64,000 nucleotides of DNA from S015-6 sp964384945 (GCA_964384945.1 CAYLMK010000015.1:62001-126000); one strand, 5' to 3'; shown: positions 16,891 through 25,058, counted from the stretch's first letter. Numbers and translations are program-made. Notes: a model not told the origin generated them from the letters alone.

Positions 16891-17544
16891 TCAGTCAGGC
16901 CCCACGCGAATACAGACATTCAGGTGGAGGTGCCGGATTCCGAGCCTTTGTATCGGAATCTGAAAGACGCTGCCGTCCCGGATGCCCGGAGGCACGTTTA
17001 CGGTGAGGGTCCTTTTTCCCCAAAGCCATCCTTTCCCGTCGCAGTGCAGGCAAGGGAACGGGAAGGAGTCGCCCCGGCCGCCGCAGAAGGGACAGTGACG
17101 GTAGATCGGAACCTCCAACGGGACGCGGATGCCCGAGGCGGCCTCGTCCGGATCCAGGATGAATTCCACGTTCAGGTCCTTCAGGGATTCGACCTTACGG
17201 ACGGGGCCGAAGAAATCCCGCCGTATGTGATCGAGGATCTCTTCGATGTCCGGCAGGACGGTGCCGAAATCCTCCCAGAGAGACAAGGGACCTCGATGGG
17301 CGGGCTCGGGTGCGGAATCGAAACGGCTTTCATGGGCCTTCAGTTGGTGGTTGTAGGACCGGCGTCTTTCCTCGTCACGAAGCACCTCGTAGGCTTCCTG
17401 CACGTCCCGAAATCTCTTCGGATCCGGCTCCCGGCTCCGGTCCGGATGGAAACGCAAGACCTGCCTGCGGTGGGCCCTCCGGATCTCGTCCGCCGTTGCA
17501 TCCCGCGACACATCAAGAATGAAGTAATAGTCCTTCATCCTCAA
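16891..17544 (-). CDS. J-domain co-chaperone with shortened zinc-binding segment
   Basis: This 217-residue protein has an N-terminal J domain (about 3-67) with the HPD motif in LRFHPDRSREPD, which stimulates DnaK ATPase. The DnaJ Gly/Phe region is missing. A reduced Cys region holds only two CxxCxGxG-like units, CPFCGGRG and CLHCDGKG, where full DnaJ has four. It ends with a C-terminal substrate-domain-like strand region (RTLTVNVPPGIRDGSVFQI). It is therefore neither a full DnaJ nor a CbpA. It is divergent from an Hsp20 gene, and both are preceded by the same promoter-like motif. The first or third residue Met may be the true start. Confidence 0.85.
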   Translation of the reverse strand: MRMKDYYFILDVSRDATADEIRRAHRRQVLRFHPDRSREPDPKRFRDVQEAYEVLRDEERRRSYNHQLKAHESRFDSAPEPAHRGPLSLWEDFGTVLPDIEEILDHIRRDFFGPVRKVESLKDLNVEFILDPDEAASGIRVPLEVPIYRHCPFCGGRGDSFPFPCLHCDGKGWLWGKRTLTVNVPPGIRDGSVFQIPIQRLGIRHLHLNVCIRVGPD

Positions 17545-17606
17545 CTCCTCCTCGTCCGACAGAAGAAGCAGCGGATTCGGTCACGCAGCCCTCAATACCC
17601 TGTCCA

Positions 17607-17714
17607 TAATCACGGAGACGGTGACGGTCAAGTCCTCAAATCCGGGAAAAAAGTTGCGAAGGGAAGGGAGGAAAACTCGGGAGCGGGGCTTGACCGCTCG
17701 GGTCACCATGATTA
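17607..17714. promoter_or_regulatory. Divergent promoter region with the same motif facing each heat-shock gene
   Basis: Two copies of one 26-base pattern face away from each other. One lies on the - strand at 17607-17632 toward the J-protein gene, the other on the + strand at 17689-17714 toward the Hsp20 gene. Each reads CTTGACCG, five variable bases, GTC, one base, CC, one base, TGATTA. They end 62 and 53 bases before the start codons. The TTGACC part resembles a -35 box; the downstream CC-TGATTA part has no clear match to a sigma-70 or sigma-32 -10 box at standard spacing. Co-regulation by a heat-shock factor is the natural inference. Confidence 0.5.
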
Positions 17715-17767
17715 ACTCTTGCCTGCTTGTGTACCATTTCATCAACAACTTGAACAGGAGGTGCGCC

Positions 17768-18211
17768 ATGATGGTTCGTTGGGACCCCTACCGCGACATC
17801 GATGCCCTTCAGAGAAATATCAACCGCCTTTTCGGCGATTCGGCTTCCACGAGACATTCCGGGCGGGAAGGCTCCGAGGCAGTGTGGATGCCCCCGGTAA
17901 ATACGTACGAGGACAAAGAGGGATTTACCCTCACATGCGACCTCCCCGGTCTGGGGCAGAAGGATGTGAGGCTGAATCTGGACAAGGACACGCTTACGAT
18001 TTCGGGCACGCGGAGAATCGAATTCGAGGATAAACGGGAGAACTACCAAAGAATCGAGAGCGCATTCGGCTCCTTCAGCAGATCTTTCACCATCCCCGCG
18101 ACCGTGGATGCCGAAAAGATTTCAGCCCATATGGAGAACGGGGTCTTGTCCGTACGGCTTCCCAAGCGAGAGGAGAGCAAGCCCAAGCAGATCGAGGTGA
18201 GAATAAAATAG
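17768..18211 (+). CDS. Hsp20/alpha-crystallin family small heat-shock protein
   Basis: This 147-residue small heat-shock protein begins MMVRWDPYRDIDALQRNINRLF. The alpha-crystallin domain spans about residues 37-137: PPVNTYEDKEGFTLTCDLPG at the start, DTLTISGTRR in the middle, and the conserved close AHMENGVLSVRLPK (the AxxxNGVL motif). The C-terminal extension ends KQIEVRIK, with an IxV-type anchoring motif for oligomer formation. It is an ATP-independent holdase in the cytoplasm. The ribosome site AGGAGGTG is placed ideally for the ATG at 17768, so the longer in-frame upstream reading is not used. Confidence 0.95.
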   Translation: MMVRWDPYRDIDALQRNINRLFGDSASTRHSGREGSEAVWMPPVNTYEDKEGFTLTCDLPGLGQKDVRLNLDKDTLTISGTRRIEFEDKRENYQRIESAFGSFSRSFTIPATVDAEKISAHMENGVLSVRLPKREESKPKQIEVRIK

Positions 18212-18284
18212 AGACGGATCGGGGTTCTACGCACGCCTCCGCCCTTCCGGGCGAAAAGCGTCCTTCGACCTTGGGGGCCGGGGG

Positions 18285-19268
18285 CTAGATATATCTGTTT
18301 TCCTTGAACCACCGGGCTGCTTCGGTGATGCTCTGCTCAATCGGCCGCTCTCCGAGCCCAAGCTGCGTCCGGGCCTTGGAGCAGTCCCACCAGGAGAAGT
18401 GGCTCCCGACCCGGACCCAGGACGCACTTGTCAATGGGGGCTTCCGGGTGAAGGACGCAAGCAGCTCATAGGCATGGCCTGAGAGTACGGCCACGCCCAC
18501 AGGGAGTCGAATCGAGGGGGATTTTCCCATTCCGGTTACCGCGACGATCAGATCGAAGAACTCCTTGATCCCGACGTTTCGATTTCCAAGGATGTATTTC
18601 TCGCCGACCCGACCCTTTTCCATGGCCGCAACGATACCCCTGGCGCAGTCCGCCACGTCGATGACATTGATGCCGCCGTCCACATAACCCGGAAGCTTTC
18701 CTTTCATGATCTGGATGAGCAAGGCTCCCGAAGGTGTGGGCTCGCTGTCCCGCGGTCCGATCGGTACTGTCGGGTTCACGATCACGACCGGCAGCCCGTT
18801 ACGCACGAATTCCAGAGCCGCCTGCTCGGCGCGGTACTTGGAGATGTAGTAGGGGTCCCGCGTGGCATGCAGATTGAACTCGGCGGTTTCATCAGCCGGC
18901 GTTCTCCCGTGGGCACCGAGCGCAGCCACGGAACTGCAGTAAACGACCTTCCGAATTCCTGCGTCGGCACATGCCTGCAGGACGTTTCGGGTCCCCTGTT
19001 CATTGGCACGGTACATGACTCCGGGGTCCGGCAGCCAGTTGGCGTAGACGGCCGCCAGGTGAAACACGCGGTCGCACCCCTGGACCGCGCGGCGGACCGA
19101 CTGCGGATCGAGGATGTCGCCGCAGAACAACTCGAGGCGCAGGCCGTCCAGGTTCCCCATGCCGCTCGTCTTCCTCACCAGGCAGCGGACACACTCTCCC
19201 TTATCGACAAGCTCGCGGGTGACGGCCGAGCCGATGAATCCCGTGGCGCCGGTGATCAAGGTGGTCAT
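18285..19268 (-). CDS. NAD-dependent epimerase/dehydratase family protein (HpnA-like)
   Basis: This 327-residue extended short-chain dehydrogenase has the Rossmann motif TGATGFIG at residues 6-13, an active-site YxxxK in DPYYISKYRAEQ, and the CSSVAALG segment holding the catalytic Ser. The overall order (VFHLAAVYANWLPDP, VNPTVPIGPRD, GINVIDVADCARG, GEKYILGN) is that of the dihydroflavonol-reductase-like group which includes hopanoid-associated sugar epimerase HpnA. No hopanoid genes adjoin it, though an HMGR/terpene-cyclase-like fusion lies about 10 kb away. The substrate is a sugar nucleotide or a related alcohol/ketone. It starts 12 bases upstream in the genome from the lipoprotein gene's stop and shares its strand. 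Confidence 0.78.
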   Translation of the reverse strand: MTTLITGATGFIGSAVTRELVDKGECVRCLVRKTSGMGNLDGLRLELFCGDILDPQSVRRAVQGCDRVFHLAAVYANWLPDPGVMYRANEQGTRNVLQACADAGIRKVVYCSSVAALGAHGRTPADETAEFNLHATRDPYYISKYRAEQAALEFVRNGLPVVIVNPTVPIGPRDSEPTPSGALLIQIMKGKLPGYVDGGINVIDVADCARGIVAAMEKGRVGEKYILGNRNVGIKEFFDLIVAVTGMGKSPSIRLPVGVAVLSGHAYELLASFTRKPPLTSASWVRVGSHFSWWDCSKARTQLGLGERPIEQSITEAARWFKENRYI

Positions 19269-19280
19269 GGACGGTTTCTC

Positions 19281-19781
19281 CTAGAGGTTCTCTCTCTGAA
19301 TGAAGATCCCCTTGTCGACCTTCGAAAAAAAGTCCTGGTAGAACTTGGCGTCCTCGATCTGCTTCACGCCCATCACCCCGCCTCGGTTGTCGTACGTCTT
19401 GATCTGGAAATTGAGGCGCACCCGGGTCTCCGACCCGAACTCGCTTACATTTGCCGTCGCCTCGACAATCGAGTTCTTGGGCCAGGTGGCCTTGTTCTTT
19501 GAAAGCAGCTTCAGCAGAAGAGCTTGGGTCTTGTCTTCCACATTCATCTCTTTTGTCGCCGTCAGGAGTCCGAGATCGAGCACCGCGTTCTTGACGATGT
19601 ACCCTTCATCCTGAAGGGTATTCAGCACGGCCTTCATCACCATCTTGGTGTCGTTGGTGCCGTAAGATCTGGTCTGGTATTCGCGTATCTGAAGCTGCGT
19701 TTTCGGCTGCGTTCCGGATGCGGTAGCGCAACCGCCGAAAAACAGGCCTGCGATCATAGCCAGGAGCCACGTTCTTTTCAT
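19281..19781 (-). CDS. Lipoprotein of unknown function
   Basis: This 166-residue protein has a signal peptide with the lipobox FFGGC (Cys near residue 18). The mature part opens with TQPKTQLQIREYQTRSYGTND and continues with a ferredoxin-like alternation of helix and strand (VMKAVLNTLQDEGYIVKNAVLDLGLLTATKE, then TRVRLNFQIKTYDN). This matches a recurring type of small bacterial lipoprotein with a two-layer fold, but no named family is certain. It lies between the HpnA-like gene and the BamE-like gene on the same strand, with a gap of 21 bases to the latter, so the three may be co-transcribed. Confidence 0.75.
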   Translation of the reverse strand: MKRTWLLAMIAGLFFGGCATASGTQPKTQLQIREYQTRSYGTNDTKMVMKAVLNTLQDEGYIVKNAVLDLGLLTATKEMNVEDKTQALLLKLLSKNKATWPKNSIVEATANVSEFGSETRVRLNFQIKTYDNRGGVMGVKQIEDAKFYQDFFSKVDKGIFIQRENL

Positions 19782-19802
19782 GGGCCGCTTCCCGTCCAGG
19801 GC

Positions 19803-20276
19803 CTAGAACTTGCTCGTGTGGTAGGAAAACGATTCCACTAGGCCGGAGTTCTTGTCGAACTTGATGACCACGGTGAGCGTCTTCTGCGTCGTGGCCATCG
19901 CGCCGGCCCCTCTCGCGTAGGAACCGCCGACGCCTCCCAAGATCAGGGCATCTCCCGCAACCCCGCCTGCGCCGACGGCGCCTCCCAGGCTGCCGCCGCT
20001 TCCGGAATACGACGCCTCGGTCGCTATCTTGTCGTAGACCCAGGTTTCCTTGCCCTCCGCGTCCTTCGTCACGATGTTCGGCGAGCCCAGGGCCGATGCG
20101 ACGTCCGCCTGCGACATGCCGACCCGTATTTCTTTCTGGACGATGCCGATGGTCATCTCTCTTTCCTTTGAGGAGCCCAGGTTCTGCTGGTGCTTTGCGG
20201 CGCTCGCGCATCCCAGCGCCATGGCGGCGATCAGAACAAGGCCTCTGTGAATCAGCGCAGACGCCTGCATGGTCAT
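19803..20276 (-). CDS. BamE/SmpA/OmlA-like lipoprotein
   Basis: This 157-residue protein carries a lipobox-like MALGC near residue 23. The segment IVQKEIRVGMSQADVASALG, followed by SPNIVTKDAEGKETWVYDK, is the SmpA/OmlA (BamE) pattern: a GMSxxDVxxxLGxP turn, then a W-x-Y strand. A long Gly/Ala insertion (SGSGGSLGGAVGAGGVAGD) interrupts the domain before the last strand TLTVVIKFDKNSGLVESFSYH. This is unlike true BamE, which is compact, so it is more likely a general SmpA-fold envelope lipoprotein than the BAM subunit. Either the first or the third codon may be the start; the ribosome site favours the second ATG. Confidence 0.75.
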   Translation of the reverse strand: MTMQASALIHRGLVLIAAMALGCASAAKHQQNLGSSKEREMTIGIVQKEIRVGMSQADVASALGSPNIVTKDAEGKETWVYDKIATEASYSGSGGSLGGAVGAGGVAGDALILGGVGGSYARGAGAMATTQKTLTVVIKFDKNSGLVESFSYHTSKF

Positions 20277-20357
20277 TCCTTTCCGACCGAAGGGTTTTCA
20301 CTCCCGGAACACCCAAGGAAAACAACAAGATACGAATACAATGGGGAGCAGCTGAAG

Positions 20358-20618
20358 TCAAGGGAGAAGATATCGACTCGCGTTTCCGCGGGCATAGCTT
20401 CTCCCGGGCTGGCAGGGGAAGTCGGGGCCTCCACCGCCGAACAGGCTGTGCGCAAAAAGGAGTTTCCACCTTGACGTGGAGGAGGCCAGCGTGGCCTGAA
20501 GCCATGCCCGCTGGGTCGGCCCCAGCGCATAGCCCTCCGGCCGATTGAGCACGTACGGATCGTAGGTCGAAAACGCCAGCGGATCGAGCCAGATCAAATC
20601 CCCGAAAGGTCTCGAGAG
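20358..20618 (-). pseudogene. Remnant of a PhoD-like/metallophosphoesterase gene
   Basis: In the 456-base gap between the BamE-like and crotonase genes, a - strand frame reads LIWLDPLAFSTYDPYVLN, then a short Pro-Glu turn, then LGPTQRAWLQATLASSTSRW followed by KLLFAHSLFGGGG. This is the pattern of PhoD-like and related metallophosphatases just before the metal-binding His segment (AWLxxxLxxSTxxWK). The frame ends at a stop soon after, and upstream it runs into unrelated sequence, so both ends of the enzyme are missing. It is best read as a decayed fragment. The rest of the gap holds nothing recognisable. Confidence 0.5.
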
Positions 20619-20732
20619 GCCTCCCGCTTGTCTTGCCGGCTCGTTTCCCTGTATGGTTGAAAGGGCTGCCCGCTGCGACGGGAAACTGTCGACAGCCGGA
20701 ACGCAAGTTTTTTTCAGAAAAGGGAGACGGAA

Positions 20733-21491
20733 ATGGTCGACTACAAAGGGTACCGTTTCATTCGATTCGAGACGGAGGGGAGGATCCTTACGGCGACCCT
20801 GAACCGGCCGGAGTGCCTGAACGCGGTGAACGCAGAAATGCATTCCGAACTCGTGCAGATGTACGCGGATTTCGACAGGGACGAAGAGGCGGACGCGATG
20901 ATCCTGACCGGAGCCGGAAGAGGATTCTGTTCCGGCGGCGACATTTCCGGGGGACTTCTAAAAGGGGAGGATCCGGAAAAGGCCAAGGAGCGGATCTTCC
21001 GAGAGGCCCGGAGGCTGATCCTGAACATCCTGGAGGTGGACAAGCCGATTCTCGCCGCGGTGAACGGCCCTGCAGCGGGCCTGGGCGTGACGCTGGCCCT
21101 CTTCTGCGACATCGTCTATGCGTCCGACAAGGCCCGGCTCGGGGACACACACGTCAAGGTCGGTATCGCGGCGGGGGACGGAGGTGCGGTGATCTGGCCC
21201 CTCCTCGTCGGGGTCAACCGGGCAAAGGAACTGCTCATGACCGGAGACATGCTTTCCGCCGAGGAGGCCTTCCGGATCGGCCTCGTCAACCACGTGGTGC
21301 CCCATGAAGAATTGATGAACGTCGTCCGCCGCAGGGCCGGACAGCTTCTGTCCGGAAACGCGCAGGCGATTCGGGGAACGAAGAAGTCGGTGAACGCCTA
21401 CATCCACTGGATGGTCAACCAGGTCCTGGACCTCTCGATGCATCTCGAGAAGGAATGCTTCGACCGGATGCTTCGGCCCTCGGCCGGCTGA
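20733..21491 (+). CDS. Enoyl-CoA hydratase/isomerase family protein
   Basis: This 252-residue crotonase-fold enzyme acts on acyl-CoA thioesters in the cytoplasm. The oxyanion-hole segment is GAGRGFCSGGD (about residues 61-71) and the second half-site is AAVNGPAAGLG. The region where classical hydratases carry the second catalytic Glu reads HVKVGIAAGDGGAVIWPLL, with Asp in the GDGG turn rather than the usual GAGG. The reaction may therefore differ from simple hydration. An AGGGAGACGGAA site precedes the ATG. It stands alone, so the pathway is unknown. Confidence 0.85.
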   Translation: MVDYKGYRFIRFETEGRILTATLNRPECLNAVNAEMHSELVQMYADFDRDEEADAMILTGAGRGFCSGGDISGGLLKGEDPEKAKERIFREARRLILNILEVDKPILAAVNGPAAGLGVTLALFCDIVYASDKARLGDTHVKVGIAAGDGGAVIWPLLVGVNRAKELLMTGDMLSAEEAFRIGLVNHVVPHEELMNVVRRRAGQLLSGNAQAIRGTKKSVNAYIHWMVNQVLDLSMHLEKECFDRMLRPSAG

Positions 21492-21636
21492 TTGCAACCG
21501 GTCCGCCGAGGTGATACAAGAGGGGGCGCCGCAAGGCAGGACGCGATGCGGATCGACCCGAACCGGGCGGAGCCTCGCGGAGAGGGCAAAAGCAAGGCGT
21601 CCGCCGGAAGAGAACCGCTGTCGAAAGGGGGAACCC

Positions 21637-22266
21637 ATGAAGAAGAACGAACTGGTCGCCTTGCTCAAGTCGGTGAGTGTGGAGGAACTGGAGCGCGCGA
21701 TTCCGATGAAGCAGGAGATGGAAAGGCTCCAGTCGAGGAGGGCCGGCCTCGAGAAAGAACTCGCCTCCGTCGTCAAGCAGATCGAGTCGCTGGGACGGCT
21801 CGAACCCGCCGGGGCGAAGACGTCCCGGAGGGTTCCAAGGAAGGCGGCCGGCAGGGCGAGGGGGAGAATCGCGCAGTCTTCTCTCGCTTCCCTGGTCGTT
21901 GAGATCCTCAGGGAAAAGAAGAGGCCTCTGGGTATCAATGAGATCTGTGACGCCCTGCTCAAGGAGAAGGGCTACAGGACGCGCGCGAAGGACTTCAAGG
22001 CGCAGGTCCGGGTGACGGTCTACAAGAACGACAAGGGGTGGTTCAAGAAGGTCAAGGCCGGCCTGTTCGCCCTCTCGGCCGACCCGCAGCCGACCGGGAA
22101 GGCCGAGAAGCGGCCCGCCGGAGCGGCGGCGAAACGGTCCGGGGCCGGAGCGACGAAGAAGGCCGGAGCGTCGGCAAGGTCGAGAGCCGGCAAGGCCGGA
22201 GCGAGCACGGTCAAGAAGAAGGGAAACCAGCCGGCCGGGAAGCCGGCGAAACGGAAAAAGAAGTGA
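21637..22266 (+). CDS. HARE-HTH-like domain protein with histone-H1-like tail
   Basis: This 209-residue protein starts at ATG 21637 after AAGGGGGAAC. It has three parts. (1) A coiled coil at about 1-50 (LERAIPMKQEMERLQSRRAG). (2) A winged-helix-like domain at about 78-145 (SLASLVVEILREKKRPLGI...LLKEKGY...VYKNDKGWFKKVKAGLFAL), which matches the HARE-HTH pattern: an IL/LG helix, a turn, and a closing F-x-K-V/G-x-F strand. (3) A 60-residue tail made almost only of Lys, Ala, Gly, Arg and Pro (KKAGAS, KSGAG-like units), as in bacterial histone-H1-like or AlgP-like proteins. It is probably a chromosome-binding or regulatory protein. The following PPC/DUF296 gene starts 43 bases on. Confidence 0.72.
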   Translation: MKKNELVALLKSVSVEELERAIPMKQEMERLQSRRAGLEKELASVVKQIESLGRLEPAGAKTSRRVPRKAAGRARGRIAQSSLASLVVEILREKKRPLGINEICDALLKEKGYRTRAKDFKAQVRVTVYKNDKGWFKKVKAGLFALSADPQPTGKAEKRPAGAAAKRSGAGATKKAGASARSRAGKAGASTVKKKGNQPAGKPAKRKKK

Positions 22267-22309
22267 ACCGGCGATTGAGGGCCCTTCGCGGGAGCGAGAG
22301 AATTCAGTC

Positions 22310-22729
22310 ATGAAAGCCAAGGCCGTCGGGAAACACTGGATCATTCGGATCGACAAAGGGGAGGAGATCGTGACGGTCCTCGAACGGTTCTGCCGGGAGC
22401 ATGACATCCGGCTCGGCACCGTATCGGGAATCGGCGCCACCGACCGCGCCGTCATCGGCCTGTTCAGGACGCGCACCAAGGAGTATGTTCGGAAGGAGCT
22501 GGTGGGCGATCACGAGATCACAAGCCTGACGGGGAACATTTCGAGGATGAACAACGGGGTGTACCTTCATCTCCACGTCAACCTGTCGGATGCGAACCAC
22601 CTGACCTATGGGGGGCACCTGAATTCCGCGGTCGTCAGCGCGACCTGCGAGGTCGTCGTGCGGGGGCTGGAAGGGGAAATGGAAAGGGAGTTCAGCGAGG
22701 AGATCGGGCTGAACCTCTATCGTTTCTGA
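22310..22729 (+). CDS. PPC/DUF296-domain protein
   Basis: This 139-residue protein is a single PPC (DUF296) domain, found in plant AT-hook proteins and freestanding in prokaryotes. It shows the expected order: WIIRIDKGEEIVTVLERFC, GTVSGIGATDRAVIGLF, the HEITSLTGNIS strand, HLHVNLSDANHLTYGGHL with the HxH...H cluster, then the closing VVSATCEVVVRGL. It is a trimeric cytoplasmic protein in solved examples, with a metal-binding His cluster and a role in DNA binding or an unknown enzymatic function. It follows a histone-tail protein on the same strand, which supports a nucleoid-linked role. Confidence 0.88.
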   Translation: MKAKAVGKHWIIRIDKGEEIVTVLERFCREHDIRLGTVSGIGATDRAVIGLFRTRTKEYVRKELVGDHEITSLTGNISRMNNGVYLHLHVNLSDANHLTYGGHLNSAVVSATCEVVVRGLEGEMEREFSEEIGLNLYRF

Positions 22730-22765
22730 GGGCCTTCGGACCGGCGCTTCGTCAACGCCTGCCGC

Positions 22766-23098
22766 TCAGGATGGTTCCGGCTTCTTTTCCTTCTTTTTTT
22801 CCTTTTTTTCCTTCTTCTTGCTTTCTTCGGGGAGATCGGCAGGCGTCTCCTCTTGCTTCGCCTGGAGCTTTTGGGCCTTGAGAAGCGCCATCTCCTCTTT
22901 TTTCCGCTCGAGGGCCTGCAGGGCTCGGACCCTCCTCATGGTCCTTCGCAGTTCCGCCCGCAGGTGTCGGAGGCGCGCGTCCTTGGGGATCCGTTCCTTG
23001 TCCACCCCTCTTTCGACCAGCAGGTTGCGACGCGACTGGATGGCGCGCTGATAGGCTGCCTTTTGGGCTTCTCGAGACTGCTTGCTTTCCGATGACAT
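22766..23098 (-). CDS. Small basic coiled-coil protein of unknown function
   Basis: This 110-residue protein starts at ATG 23098, preceded by a GAGGAGG motif and then GAGGAAC. The longer in-frame reading from 23170 lacks a ribosome site. The sequence is helical and basic (QSREAQKAAYQRAIQSRRNL, then LRAELRRTMRRVRALQALER), with a C-terminal run of Lys/Glu (KKKEKKEKKKEKK). No family was recognised. It lies convergent to the PPC-domain gene. The charge pattern could mean nucleic-acid or ribosome binding, which is a guess. Confidence 0.6.
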   Translation of the reverse strand: MSSESKQSREAQKAAYQRAIQSRRNLLVERGVDKERIPKDARLRHLRAELRRTMRRVRALQALERKKEEMALLKAQKLQAKQEETPADLPEESKKKEKKEKKKEKKPEPS

Positions 23099-23209
23099 GT
23101 TCCTCAATGCCTCCTCATCGCGGGTCCACGGCGGATTCTCTAGATAGCCACAAGCCCTGCACAATGTCAATCGGCGGGCGTAGAGCGTACAGGGGCCCGG
23201 ACGGGCCGG

Positions 23210-24994
23210 TCAGGGTTCCTCAAAGGGTCCGAAGTACTCCTTCAGATCGAAAATGCGTATCCGATCCATCTTCTCCTTTCGTATCGTCTTCATCATGGCA
23301 AGGGTCTTCCAGAAATACAGATTGCCTTCAAAGGCGTTCTGCGGCCTGAGGATCAACTCGTTCGGCGTCGATGAAACGGGGTCCAGCTTCTGTGCGATCC
23401 GATCCATGACCTCGACGCGGTTCATCTGGTAGTAAGTGTAGATGATACGGTTGAAATCGATCACGTAGTAGCGAAATCCCTTGCGGTAGAGCGCCTCGAG
23501 GGCCTCCATGCTTTCCGGCGGCCTCTCCACGTCCCCGACGCCCACGTATACCTGGCAGAGGGGCACGCCCGTTGCGATCTGCCGGGTCGTGGGTTGCCTC
23601 TTCAGGAACGCCATGGCCTCGGCATAGCCGGAGGCGGGCGGAAGAACCCGGGTCCAACTGCACAAGACGCCGCTGACCGCCAGCAGGGCGAGAAGGACGG
23701 CCTTCAGGGGTGTGCGGGCCCCCGGCGGCAGGAGAGGAAGGGCGCCCTTGGTCCCCGGGGCGGGAAACAAGGCCGCAGCCGAAAGGATGGCGGCCGGCGG
23801 CAGGATCAACACGAAGAAACGCGACAGGCCCGCGTTCGTCAGGCTGTAGAGCACGAAGGGGAATGCGAACCAGGCGCCGAGGATCCGGTCCCCGAGCGAC
23901 GGACGCCGAAACGCGACGAAGAGGCCTGCGGCGAGAAGCGCGAGGGCCAGGATGCCGTTCATGTGCTGGTAGAGATAAGGGAAGGTGAGGAACCCGGCCG
24001 GGCGGAAATTCTCGGAAACGTATCCCCAGAGCAGCGAATGCCAGAATCCGTAAAGGACCTGCTCGAGGAAGGTGGGCGTGGTCATGGGGACCTGGAGTCG
24101 ACGGAAAAGGATGAAAACCAGGTGGTAGAAGGACTCCCAGAGAAAGGCGGGAAGAAGGAAGAAGCCCGTTAGGAGAAAGAGGCGCATTCTTCTGACGTCC
24201 CGCGCGATGCCGCCCGGTTTCCGGTAGAGCAGGAGTTCGAGCAGGAAGATCAGGGCGAAGATCACGATACAGCGGTTGTGCGCTGTGAATCCGATCCCCA
24301 GGAAGAGGCCGCACAGGGCCATGTCTTTCTGGGAGAGCCCCGGATAGCGGCAGCGGCTCCTGGTATAGAACACAAAGGCAAGGACGACGAAGAACAACGT
24401 GTCTACCTCGGCCAGGCAGCTTCTGGAGTAGTGGATGTGGTAGCCCATCACGGAGAGGATCAGGGCCGCAGCCAGTCCCACCCTGTCGTCGTACAGGATC
24501 CGGCCCGCGAAGAAAACGGCGAGCACGGTCAGGGTGCCGAAGATCGCATTGACCACGTTGCCGTTGTGCGGGCTTTCGCCTGCCAGAAGATTGGCTGCGG
24601 CGACAAACGTGACGTGGAGGATGCGCCCGTACTTGGGGGGCAACCCCTCGGTTTCCTCGCGAATGCGCGGAAGCTCCACTTCTCTCTTCCAGACGTCCTG
24701 GCCGGACAAGCGTTCCTCGAGAAACCGCCTTGCGCTGTCATAGACCCCTCTGCAGAAGGTGGAGAGAAAACGGGCCTCCAGAGCGTAGGACCCCTCGTCC
24801 CATATTGCCGGCTCCAGCTCCGTCACTCGATGGAAGCGAAGGGCCGCCCCCAGCAGCAGGATGAGGAGCAGGGCGGTCGCACACTTCCACCCCGCTACCC
24901 GGGGTTTCTCCCCTGCCGCTGTTCCTCGTTGCGCACCCGAAGAATCCATACCCCCTCCCTCTGCCGGCCGGGGAGCTGGCTCAGAACGGTTCAT
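23210..24994 (-). CDS. GT39/ArnT-like membrane glycosyltransferase
   Basis: This 594-residue polytopic protein has about eleven hydrophobic segments. The first periplasmic loop after helix 1 carries PAIWDEGSYALEARF, the Asp-Glu motif that GT-C glycosyltransferases (PMT, ArnT, GT83/GT39) use to bind the polyprenyl-phosphate sugar. The Ser-rich N-terminus before the first helix (about 35-52) is cytoplasmic. The C-terminal region after the last helix (FLKRQPTTRQIATGVPLCQV, then YRKGFRYYVIDFNRIIYTYY) is a soluble domain as in other family members. It would move a sugar from a polyprenyl carrier to an acceptor at the outer face of the inner membrane. It is the last gene of the minus-strand isoprenoid/acyltransferase run. 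Confidence 0.82.
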   Translation of the reverse strand: MNRSEPAPRPAEGGGMDSSGAQRGTAAGEKPRVAGWKCATALLLILLLGAALRFHRVTELEPAIWDEGSYALEARFLSTFCRGVYDSARRFLEERLSGQDVWKREVELPRIREETEGLPPKYGRILHVTFVAAANLLAGESPHNGNVVNAIFGTLTVLAVFFAGRILYDDRVGLAAALILSVMGYHIHYSRSCLAEVDTLFFVVLAFVFYTRSRCRYPGLSQKDMALCGLFLGIGFTAHNRCIVIFALIFLLELLLYRKPGGIARDVRRMRLFLLTGFFLLPAFLWESFYHLVFILFRRLQVPMTTPTFLEQVLYGFWHSLLWGYVSENFRPAGFLTFPYLYQHMNGILALALLAAGLFVAFRRPSLGDRILGAWFAFPFVLYSLTNAGLSRFFVLILPPAAILSAAALFPAPGTKGALPLLPPGARTPLKAVLLALLAVSGVLCSWTRVLPPASGYAEAMAFLKRQPTTRQIATGVPLCQVYVGVGDVERPPESMEALEALYRKGFRYYVIDFNRIIYTYYQMNRVEVMDRIAQKLDPVSSTPNELILRPQNAFEGNLYFWKTLAMMKTIRKEKMDRIRIFDLKEYFGPFEEP

Positions 24995-25058
24995 GCCCCA
25001 AGTCTCTCCTGCAACATGTTCCGGAATCGTCTTTCCGCAGGCCGTTCAAAAGGGTCCG

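Noticed and set aside
17689..17714. Classical sigma-32 heat-shock promoter before the Hsp20 gene
   Set aside because: CTTGACC is present, but the CC-TGATTA segment begins far closer than the 13-17 base spacing sigma-32 needs, so only a shared unknown motif is reported.
18285..19268. Part of a hopanoid synthesis cluster (HpnA)
   Set aside because: No squalene synthase, genuine squalene-hopene cyclase or other hpn gene adjoins; the cyclase-like domain 10 kb away lacks DxDD. Only the family resemblance is kept.
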